Source: Pleodorina starrii
Lineage: Eukaryota; Chlorophyta; Chlorophyceae; Chlamydomonadales; Volvocaceae
Reading direction: 5' to 3'
Length of the DNA: 64,000 bases
Assembly: GCA_030267565.1 (NCBI GenBank)
Contig: BRXU01000006.1
Location: forward strand, 2,034,001-2,098,000
Shown: in pieces, positions 23,401-31,768 of the stretch
How the letters are laid out: every line of letters starts with the position of its first letter
Numbering within the stretch: the first letter of the stretch is position 1
Position numbers and translations under genes: made by a program
The notes under the pieces: model-generated
What the model was told of the DNA's origin: nothing
What the model saw: only the letters and a program-made list of their open reading frames with translations
Databases searched by the model: none

Positions 23401-25371
23401 CGCGTTGCGGGGCGTAGGTCTAAACCGGAATGTCGTACCTTGCCTGCCGTACCGCTTCTTTTCCGTACTGTGTACTGCAGCTATGTGGCTGACAGCGGCG
23501 GCATCGCTTTGGAGCAGGACTATTCGTACCGGAGCGAGGTCGGGTACTGCAGGTACGAATCGTCGCCCTCGGGCGGGTACGACAGGGCGGGTGGTGGGTC
23601 CGTGTACGGCACACAGCGTACGGCACACATGGCATTTTCGAAGCTTGCTAAAATGGCGGCAGCGGCAGCAGCAGCGGTCGCCACGGTTACGATCGCGCTG
23701 TTGGGGTCGTGCCTCGTGCAGCCGCACGCGGTTCGTGCTCCGAAACCTTACCGGTATTACAGATACGGCCGCTCCGCCCGAGGGCCCGCCAGGGGGGGCC
23801 CTCCAGCGGGGTGTGAGGGGATGTCCTCCTGTCGTTACCCCCGAATCCCCAACCCCTCGAAACGAACCCCAAGTGCACCCCTGCGCCCCCCATGTCATCT
23901 CCTCCCCTCCCCCCGGTACACTCTTGAGCCCCTTCCCCTCCCCCCGTACCCCCGGTTCCCCTCCCCCCCAGGTCCTCCAACCACAGCCTGGTGGGTCGGT
24001 TCTCCGGCTACTGGTCGGTGGAGAGTCGCAATGAGGTTGCGCTGATGGAGGCGGTGTGGAAGTACGGACCGGTGGCGGTGTCGGTGGATGCGGGTGAGGG
24101 GGGAGGGGGAGCGGGGAGGGGAGGGGAAGGGAGCGGGGAGGGGGAGGGGGAGGGGGGAAGGGAGGGAGGGAGGGGGGAAGGGACCCCCCCCACCACCACA
24201 CACAGTCCGGTCACACGGTGCAGCCTACACGGCCCCTCGCACCACAACGGACAATGCCAGCCCCCGCACAGCCTGTCGCGCTGTCGGCAGTCTCCGGGTT
24301 CGGGTGGCATGAACCCCCTTCGTCACCATCGTCCTGTTGTGTGCCGGGCGCCGCCCATACACACAAGACACAACCCCACGAATGCATTCCCCCCCGCTCG
24401 TCTCCCCTCCAGCCGCCACCCCCTCCAGCCGCCACCCCCTCCAACCGCCACCCCCTCCCTCCCCCTCCTTCCCCCCCCATACACACACACGCGACCGCAC
24501 CGCAACGCAGCCCCCGACACCTTCCGCTTCTACAGCGAGGGAGTGTACGACGAGCCGAGCTGCTCGTCCAAGATGAGAGATCTGGATCACACCGTGACGC
24601 TGTACGGGTACGGCACCACGCCGGACGGCAAGGACTACTGGCTGGTAAGGGCGTTGGGTTAGGGTTTTTGAGGTTGTGTTAAGGGTCTTAGGGTTTGGGC
24701 TACCGGGCGGGCGGCAGGAGGGGGGGACCGGGGGGCGGGGACAGGAGTGCGGGCGGTGTGTTTTATCGGCGCGGGGAGGGACTCTCTTCCTGATTGTGGA
24801 GAGAACTAGCAACCCCCTCTCGGCGTCATAAACTGGGAGGCGCCTGGCGGTGGTTGAGGGTGAGGCAGGGGGTAGGGGTGGTGGGTTGTGCACTGCGGTG
24901 TGTGTGTGTGGGGGGGGGGGGGGAATGAGGCGGCGGCGGCGGCTCCGGAACGACGGTTATCGGCCGTCGGGGCATTCGTTTGTTTGTTTGTTGGTCAGGG
25001 CGGTTTATTTAGTTGGCGGTAGCTTGGCACCCGTCGCGGTGCCGCCTGCTGAACGCTCCTGTTGCGGCGAGTTGCCTGTTTTGGAAACCCCCTCTCCCTG
25101 CCCCTCTCGCTCCCTTCCCCCCCCCCACCCCAACCCTCCCTCTATGCCGCAGGTGCGCAACAGCTGGGCCAAGTTTTTCGGCGAGGACGGCTACATCCGC
25201 ATCGCCCGGGGGGCCCGAGACTGCGGCATCGCCACCGACCCGGCGGTGCCCGTGGTTCCGGAGCAGTGGGTGGATGAGCGGGCGAGGGAGGCGGCGAGGA
25301 GGGAGGCGGCGAGGTGGCCGGAGGGGGACCGGGACCGGGCCGGAGGGGGAGGACCGGGTGCCGGGAGTTGA
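17472..25371 (+). CDS. Secreted papain-family (C1A) cysteine protease with CfaD-like N-terminal domain
   Basis: Fourteen exons: 17472-17665, 18281-18368, 19349-19429, 19739-19935, 20495-20955, 21155-21264, 21629-21841, 22147-22281, 22668-22745, 23169-23236, 23481-23552, 23972-24093, 24511-24644, 25153-25371; 2172 nt, 723 residues. Order: signal peptide (MRQGGAFAAVAWLLWLL); an N-terminal domain (YDGPNNLRRVEAYDG, YLTNAHYDEYLYDY) resembling counting-factor-associated protein D; an Ala/Asp/Glu-rich repeat; an I29-type propeptide (YDMRLERFRSNVERI, NHWADWHDHEF); then the catalytic domain. Oxyanion Gln and nucleophile Cys lie in KDQGMCGSCY, disulphide motifs in VDCAWDYGPNGCFGG, catalytic His in DLDHTVTLYGYG, Asn in VRNSWAKFFG. 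All key residues are present, so it should be active. An in-frame ATG at 17454 is an alternative start. Secretion or vacuolar targeting is inferred. Confidence 0.92.
20625..20885 (+). repeat. In-frame 33-bp repeat coding (DAEAAAAAAAA)n
   Basis: Within exon 5 of the protease a unit like GATGCCGAGGCGGCGGCAGC... recurs about eight times, mostly 33 bases, coding Asp-Ala-Glu then an alanine run. Length changes are multiples of three, so the frame stays open. It lies between the CfaD-like domain and the propeptide, preceded by an acidic EEEELEEEL stretch. Confidence 0.9.
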
Positions 25372-25890
25372 GGGCGGGGGGAAGGGCCGGGAGGGGGGGA
25401 GGGGTGAGGAGGGAGGTCGCAGCGGTGGGGAGCGGAGGCAACGTGCGCGAAGCCGGACCGGGCAGGAGTGGCGGGGACCGGGGGCCCTGGGGGCGGGGGC
25501 CCTGGGGGCGGGGTGGGGGGGGGGTTGTATCCACGTTTAGGGGCCGGAGCCCGTGAACGGTGGGGGTGGGGGGGGGTGGGGGGGGGGCCGGCGGGCTTCC
25601 TTCGGACATACGAGACTGCACGAGGACAGCGAGGCAGCGCCCGTGCAGCTCTCGACGGTCTGACCTCGGAAGCAGCAAATGGACACCTTTGAGTGCACGT
25701 TAGAGACACCTGCCGCCACAACGAGGCGAGGCCAAACAGAACACAATGAGGACATGAGCAGCAGCAATCCCCGCGCTCCTCCCTCCCTCCCTCCCCCTTG
25801 GCCACCGCCTCATCCACTCCGGCCCTCTCCCAGCCTCTCTGCGGGCACTTCGCTGTGCATGTTTCACAGCGTATTGTTGCGGTCCGGACG

Positions 25891-25892
<2 letters not shown>
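25372..25892. other. G-rich DNA 3' of the protease gene
   Basis: Purine-rich low-complexity sequence, then ordinary sequence to a (GT)n run. No exon is recognised. It probably includes the protease 3' UTR. Confidence 0.4.
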
Positions 25893-25924
<32 letters not shown>

Positions 25925-26124
25925 GTGTCGTTACAGTATCTGACCGGGCCCTGACGCTGGCCAGGGGCTGCTAACCCAGCCCCGACGGAAAGACCGCCTA
26001 AGCACTCTCCCCCTTGCGGTGGGAGAAGGGCGTGAGGGGCCGCTACCCCCTCCTGCTCGACGCAGAGCTGGCTGCGTCGTACACCCCATATACGGGCGTA
26101 CGGCGCAGCGGCTCCCCAAAGGCT
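25893..26124 (-). repeat. Dispersed repeat, copy 1, with (CA)n tail
   Basis: The 196 bases from 25929 to 26124 recur at 37658-37853 in the same orientation, with only two differences seen by eye. Both copies are directly preceded on the + strand by a (GT)n run. Read on the minus strand each ends ...ACTGTAACGA(CA)n, which resembles a LINE or SINE 3' end with a simple tail. No domain is recognised. Confidence 0.75.
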
Positions 26125-26299
26125 TGAGCTTACAGCCTGCCTTATACGGCAGCTGGGCCCTTCGTCCGCACAAACAGCAGTCGCGCCGGCGCACTACGCG
26201 GCGTCCGCGCTGTCCTGCCCGCCCTGAAGTCCTTGCAGCGCCGGGGCGCCCGGCCGGCCTGCTACCGGCTGGCGGTGCTCCTCTAGGCGCGAAAACAAA

Positions 26300-27076
26300 G
26301 CGCTGAGAACCTGCCCCGAGCTTGGTCCGGCTCGTGGGCGGTCAGCACCAAAGGAGAACCCAAGACAGCGCGCGCCCTACCCCTGCTACTACTCCTACTA
26401 CGACGGCCCCTCCGACGGGCCAGACCCGTAGACCCACGGGCCAGCCCCGTAGACTCGCGGGCCAGCCCCGTAGACTCACGGGCCAGCCGGGGGTGGCCCC
26501 TAGAGGCCGAGCTCCAGAGCGCCGCTTGGCCTCGACGCGGCAGGAGGTCGGGAGCGGGCCTTGCGGCAGCGGGCTAGGTGACGGAGCTATAGTTCGCACT
26601 AGGCTGTGACGGCGTTGAGGGCCGTCTGTTAGAGAGGTAACGGAAGGAAGTAATACAGAGGGGACGATGGCAGAGCGAGACGTTTTGGGGTGAGGGAGTT
26701 GATAGCGCTTGTGTGTGCACATTCGAACGCAGCGCCATCGGCGTCCGATGTCCGAGACCTATCCAGCAAGCATGGCTGCTTTGTGAAAAGTATTATGAAG
26801 CCTCGGCATCCGCGCTGCGCAAGCTCCGACCCTGCTTTGGCCTGAATTTTCGTGGACATGTACGGGCACGAAGCCTTTCATAATTCCGCAGACAGGGCAT
26901 TGATTGGGTGGATGCAATAATGATGACAATGCGCTGACTTTGTGTGCAATTCATTGAAAGGGGGATGTTAGACTGTGCGTCGATGGGCAAATCCTCTGCC
27001 CGGCGTTCCTATCATAATTGCATTAAAGGCCGGTAAATGAGCAGCAAAAAGTACGATGACATTGCTCTCCTGTGAC
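26300..27076. other. No supported gene; contains a 21-bp tandem repeat
   Basis: At about 26413-26490 a 21-base unit (ACGGGCCAGCCCCGTAGACT) is repeated about 3.5 times. The remainder has no recognised coding signal. It adjoins the 3' end of the LINE on the minus strand. Confidence 0.5.
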
Positions 27077-27271
27077 CGGAAGTTTGGATGGATGGATGTT
27101 ACAAGCTTCAGTGAGCTCGTACGGCTCAAACGAACCCGGAGGCTCATGAACCGCTTCAGTCGCGCAGAAAAAGATAAAGAAAAACAAAAACAAAATGACA
27201 GCACAAACGTCTCATAACGAAAGTGGTGCAATGGAACGTAAACTGTGTGAGATCGCACAAAAACAAACTTC

Positions 27272-30200
27272 TCAAGATGAAATGCGTTCTTGCCGCAGAC
27301 TGAACATCTCAAAGATAGCTTTCGCAAGGCCGCGCTGATCGTCGACTTGCATGACATCGTGAACACTCGCAGTATTGGGTACGCCTAAGTCCCAAAGCAT
27401 CTGCCGTGCTGACACAAGGGCAGAACACTCCAACAGAAAATGCTTCTCATCCTCGACCGCACCGTCAGAGCGACACGCTTTGCAAACACGGAGCTCCCTA
27501 GACCGGCTACTCTCGCTGTTAATCGCCAAAGCAGAAACACACAAACGAAAACGAAGTAAAGAACGATGGTGCGCCAGGGGGATGTAACCCTCAAAACGCT
27601 TCGGCAGCCCCATCCAATGTTTGTGGCGACACATCTTAACACCGGGCTTTCTACCGTCCGTAACGAAAGCGCTCGGGTCCACAGCCAACCTGTCGCTGCT
27701 CCAGTCGTCATTAACACGACCCCTGAGGGTGTCCATCAGCGCCTCAACATCAAGCTTGCTGGCCGCGTACCGCCTAACCCTAGCATCAATGCTACCCGCT
27801 GCTGCGTCCTCGCCCCAGACATGCCCTAAGAGGTTTAGAGCCCTGATGAGCTTGGAACCCCAACCGTCACCCTGCAGATTGGTTTCTAACGCCAACCGAA
27901 TCTCGTGACGAAAAGCACTGTGATACACGGTGCTAGTGACCTCCACCAGACTATTCCAGAAGCGAAAAACCGACTCGGCCCAGTGCAACTGCAAAGGCAT
28001 CTGACCAAGTTCCCTAAACAACAACTGAAGAGGCGGAACGGCGGCTCCAACCAATTGCTTCATAAATGAAATCTGGAGCTTGACCATCCGGTCTCGTATA
28101 GCCGCCTCAAAATAACAAGAGCGTGGAGCTTCATTGGCCGGGAAACCCCTCTCTAGCATGGCTAGGACCAAGTCAGCACCCCACAGCTGCGATCCGTACG
28201 ACAGCACGGAACGGACTTGCGCGTTAAAACATTTCATACCGACGGAAGGCAACAAAAGCCCCTGCCGCCGCAGTTTACTGAGCAGGGCAAACATGGCCCG
28301 CCGGCCCGCAGCATAGAGCTCATCCGTACAGGAGGCGAAGGTACTGCTAGGACCGAAATGCAGCCCGAGATAGCGTGCGCGAGACTTCCAAGTGATAGGC
28401 CGGTCCACCGGCAGCCCCTCCTCCATTACGCGCATGGTGACCAAGTCGCTGATCGCATAGAAGTGACTCCTAACCTGGTCGTTAGGGTAAAAGAACAACA
28501 GCTCGCACTTCTTCGCATTGACGGTGAGACCGAACGTTTCCGACCACTCTCGCAACGCTCTAAGCAGGCTCATTAAACGGCGTTTTGTCCCCGCGAAAAG
28601 ACTGAGGTCGTCCGCGTAAAGAGCCAAGGGCACGCGCCGACCTTCCACACTTGGGCATTCGGTGGCCGCCATGGCAGCCGGGAGCGCGACATCCAGGGCG
28701 TCCACATAATCCGCAAAACCCTCCACAAAGAAACCAAACAGCGTGGGGCTCATCGGGCAACCCTGCTTCACCCCCTGAGAGGAGGAAAAGGCCTCTCCAG
28801 TGGTGCCGTTCACTTTGACCCGCAGTTCCACCCGCTCATAGCAACGCTTCAGGGCATCCAAGGCAGCGCCATTTACTCCTCGTTCCTCAAGGCGAGCCCA
28901 CAACAAATCCCTATTCACCCGGTCAAAAGCCTTCTCGAAATCGATCTGACAAACAAAAAGCCCCTGACCGAGAGCGTTGGGGGGAGCCGTGCGACAGCGA
29001 TCCGTGAGATGCCGTAGCAAAAACAAATTATGGATGGTGCCGCGCTTCGACCGGAAGCCTCCCTGGTAGGGACTGCGCGCTCCGCAACCCTCTCCCCACG
29101 CCTTCAACCGCCGCTCCAACAAAAATGCGTAAAGCTTAGAGAGGGCCCCGCCGACAGCCAATCCGCGATAGTTGCTCGGGTCGCGCACGTCGCCCTTTTT
29201 GTGGAGTGGGGTGACGACCGAAACCTCGAACTGCTTGGGGTAGTCCCCGGTAGAACGTAAATGTTCCAACAGACGCAACAGGTACGGCGCCAGAACAAGC
29301 TCCTCTCTGCCCTCTACCCTACGAGTCGCGTACTTGTAGCATTCCGCGGGGGCCTGCTCGAGGCCTGGCGACTTATGGTTGCGAAGCGACTTCAGCGCCG
29401 CGATGACCTCGGCCAGAGTAAACGGAGCACTCAGGGATGCCGCCGCAACAACCCGCTGGTTTCGCGCTACGCTCTCGGTACCTGCCCAGTTGCGGGGCGC
29501 TTCGAGGGGGCGCCCGTTGATGAGGTTCAGAATATAGTCCGCCCTGACCTCACTAAACGGATTCACCTCATTATTGTACAATGCATCAAAATACTCGCGC
29601 CAACTGTTAACATCGCGGATCGGGCACTCGGGTTTCAAACCCTGGTTAAGCTGGCGCCACAGCGCACGGGGGTCGCCCTTGCATTCCTCCAAGAAAGACG
29701 TAAAATGAGCGACGCGATGCGAAGCGCAAGCATCCTTCCTGAGCCTCTGGTAGCGAGAGCGTAGCATGGTGAAGACTTGCCGCGCAGGTTCGTCCGCAAG
29801 GAGCCCATGTGCCCTCATGTGTGCCTTGTGCTGCAGCATCGCACTACGAGCAGCAGCGCACTCGTCAGTCCACCACGGCGCGTCCTTATCCTCTCTGACG
29901 CGCTGGACCCTGTTACGACGCCCCCTGAAAGCCTTCTCCAACGCCGCCGAGCACGCCTTCGTAAAAACCTCGACGACCGCTGTACTGTCCAAATCAGTGC
30001 CAAGCTTATCGACAGCATCCGCAATGCGACAGATGGAGGGCGCGTCATCAGCGGCAAAAAGGCTCTCGTATCTGGCTTTGCGCTGCACGTCGAAACGAGC
30101 TCTAGGGGTGCGCTTACCCACCGCAAGGGGGCCTTGCCGCAAAACCCGTAGCTCAAGCGACACCGGACAATGATCGCTCATGAGACTGCCCACCTTGTTC

Positions 30201-31063
30201 CCGGTTTGCGCGACGGGGATGTTCATAACGCGAAGACGATCCGCTCGAAAGAAAAGGGCCGGGGACGCCACAAACAGATCAATCATGCTACTTCCCTGCC
30301 CCGCAGGACTCCAAAACGTACACGCCCCTTGCGAATCACCTTGCACCCGACCGTTCAAGACGACGAGCTCCAGCTCCTGGCACAGGCCCACCAAAGCCCG
30401 CCCAAAAGCATTATCCGCGCTGTCTTCGGATCGGCGCGGTGGGATAGCGCGCAGAAGGTTGGAATGGCCCAGTTCCGCTTGCGTGAAATCCGCTAGCTCT
30501 GCATCGCCGTCTGCGTCTGGGAGCTCGCACAATCCAGCGACTCTGGAATTGAGGTCACCCAACAGCAAAACCTCGTCGCCCGGCTGTTGGAAACGCCGCA
30601 CCAGAGTGCGCACCCTATCCATGATGCGCCTTGTAATGCTGTCCTGCGAACTGCGCCCGCCCGACGTATAGACCCGAGATCCAAGAGGGGCAGCATACCC
30701 GGCGCCGATGATCAGCCCGTTGCCACCCAGATCGAGCGCGTCCCCCTGGAGCCTCAGCCACACGCTGTTCATGCCCCTGGGAGCGTCAGACGAGGTACAG
30801 TGCGTGACTGACTGCGCAATGCGCTGATGCACCCAAACACAAACACCTCCCCTCTCCCTAGATCTACCCGTACAAAAGCATCGAGACCCGTCTGGTATCA
30901 AACGTGACAACTCGCTCATAGCAGACCCATGTGTTTCTGTAAGCACAACAATGTCATACCGCAGCGCAAGCTGGAGCAATTCACGTTGCTCTAGCTTCCA
31001 ATCTGCCACTCCGTGCAGATTCCATTGAATAACACGAAGCGGCTCATACCTCCGGTCAGCCCC
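27272..31063 (-). CDS. LINE ORF2: AP-endonuclease and reverse transcriptase
   Basis: One open frame from the codon after a TAG (31066-31064) down to 27272, about 1263 residues. The N-terminal exo-endo-phosphatase domain starts LRVIQWNLHGVADW and includes VVLTETHGS, LLGDLNSRV and SDHCPVSLEL. The reverse transcriptase domain is in the middle: GGFRSKRGTIHN, DFEKAFDRVNRDLLW, GVKQGCPMSPTLFGFF and LYADDLSLFA (catalytic YADD). A C-terminal knuckle reads CKACRSDG...EDEKHFLLEC. No RNase H domain is evident. There is no ATG before residue 80 or so, so translation probably depends on ORF1: either readthrough of the in-frame TAG or reinitiation. It cuts genomic target DNA and copies the element RNA there. 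Confidence 0.9.
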   Translation of the reverse strand, partial: GADRRYEPLRVIQWNLHGVADWKLEQRELLQLALRYDIVVLTETHGSAMSELSRLIPDGSRCFCTGRSRERGGVCVWVHQRIAQSVTHCTSSDAPRGMNSVWLRLQGDALDLGGNGLIIGAGYAAPLGSRVYTSGGRSSQDSITRRIMDRVRTLVRRFQQPGDEVLLLGDLNSRVAGLCELPDADGDAELADFTQAELGHSNLLRAIPPRRSEDSADNAFGRALVGLCQELELVVLNGRVQGDSQGACTFWSPAGQGSSMIDLFVASPALFFRADRLRVMNIPVAQTGNKVGSLMSDHCPVSLELRVLRQGPLAVGKRTPRARFDVQRKARYESLFAADDAPSICRIADAVDKLGTDLDSTAVVEVFTKACSAALEKAFRGRRNRVQRVREDKDAPWWTDECAAARSAMLQHKAHMRAHGLLADEPARQVFTMLRSRYQRLRKDACASHRVAHFTSFLEECKGDPRALWRQLNQGLKPECPIRDVNSWREYFDALYNNEVNPFSEVRADYILNLINGRPLEAPRNWAGTESVARNQRVVAAASLSAPFTLAEVIAALKSLRNHKSPGLEQAPAECYKYATRRVEGREELVLAPYLLRLLEHLRSTGDYPKQFEVSVVTPLHKKGDVRDPSNYRGLAVGGALSKLYAFLLERRLKAWGEGCGARSPYQGGFRSKRGTIHNLFLLRHLTDRCRTAPPNALGQGLFVCQIDFEKAFDRVNRDLLWARLEERGVNGAALDALKRCYERVELRVKVNGTTGEAFSSSQGVKQGCPMSPTLFGFFVEGFADYVDALDVALPAAMAATECPSVEGRRVPLALYADDLSLFAGTKRRLMSLLRALREWSETFGLTVNAKKCELLFFYPNDQVRSHFYAISDLVTMRVMEEGLPVDRPITWKSRARYLGLHFGPSSTFASCTDELYAAGRRAMFALLSKLRRQGLLLPSVGMKCFNAQVRSVLSYGSQLWGADLVLAMLERGFPANEAPRSCYFEAAIRDRMVKLQISFMKQLVGAAVPPLQLLFRELGQMPLQLHWAESVFRFWNSLVEVTSTVYHSAFRHEIRLALETNLQGDGWGSKLIRALNLLGHVWGEDAAAGSIDARVRRYAASKLDVEALMDTLRGRVNDDWSSDRLAVDPSAFVTDGRKPGVKMCRHKHWMGLPKRFEGYIPLAHHRSLLRFRLCVSALAINSESSRSRELRVCKACRSDGAVEDEKHFLLECSALVSARQMLWDLGVPNTASVHDVMQVDDQRGLAKAIFEMFSLRQERISS

Positions 31064-31273
31064 CTAGGCCTCGCCCATGGCCGCGTCGCCGCCACGGCCG
31101 CCGCCGCCGCCGCGGCCGCCGCCGCGGCCGCCGTTGCCGTGGCCGCCATCGCGGCCGCCACCACGCCCGGGACCGCCACCGCTGCCCCGGCCGTTCCCGC
31201 CGGCTCCGCCGATTTCGGCGGCGTTGGCACCGGTCGCGGCGCCGTGTCCACCCTGCGGCCCAGCGGGCTGCCA
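31064..31273 (-). pseudogene. LINE ORF1 C-terminal fragment, Gly/Arg-rich
   Basis: The last 69 codons of ORF1 remain, from the element's truncated 5' end at 31273 to TAG at 31066-31064. The protein is Gly/Arg-rich with GRGG and GGRGG boxes and ends DAAMGEA. ORF1 proteins of LINEs bind the element RNA, and the RGG boxes fit that. The stop is in the same frame as ORF2, with no intervening base. Confidence 0.75.
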
Positions 31274-31283
31274 CGGAAGTTTG

Positions 31284-31768
31284 CGCCTGGAATGAGTTAT
31301 ACGGCGTGCTTTCACACGGGAGCGACCGGTAGCGCCGCAACAAAATTAGTAGACTACCGCTCGGTCATCAGCATTGTATGCAACCCACGAAATCCGCTGC
31401 CTTACTACCGTTGTGGTTCGTCGATGAGGTTGGTTTTATGGCGACTCGTATGTACAATTCGTAGGTATGGTTTCATCGCTGATATATACACAACAGTTCC
31501 ATTTAACTTACAAAAATGATAGCTTAGATACACTTCACTGGGGAAGGTCGTGCAAATGAGCAGGCTGTCGAGTCTTGCACTCTTGCTGGCGCCGATTGCC
31601 GTACGTGCCCGACGATCAGGCGTGAACGTCCGCAGTCTGTGTTTACATTAGGGACTTCGGGCGCATGTCAATAAATTCCATATCCAGACTATTAGTGTAC
31701 TCATGTATGCCTTTGGAAGCGGGTAGTGAACGCCGAAGTAGCCAGCAATATATTGTCGACGAAGTAAT
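31284..31768. other. Intergenic, upstream of the wall-protein gene
   Basis: AT-richer sequence, with no recognised exon. It probably contains the promoter of the secreted Pro-rich protein gene that starts at 31769. Confidence 0.45.

Larger units (their letters stand above)
27087..31273 (-). mobile_element. LINE (non-LTR retrotransposon), 5'-truncated, with target-site duplication
   Basis: A minus-strand element of 4187 bases. The direct repeat CGGAAGTTTG flanks it at 27077-27086 and 31274-31283. It holds the end of ORF1, a full ORF2 with apurinic endonuclease and reverse transcriptase, a 3' UTR with the family's conserved 3' block at 27099-27150, and a (CATC)n tail. The 5' end is cut inside ORF1, as expected of incomplete target-primed reverse transcription. 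The intact ORF2 suggests a young copy. Confidence 0.88.

Noticed and set aside
27375..30811. Plus-strand ORFs across the first LINE
   Set aside because: They are antisense to the clearly conserved minus-strand endonuclease/RT frame.
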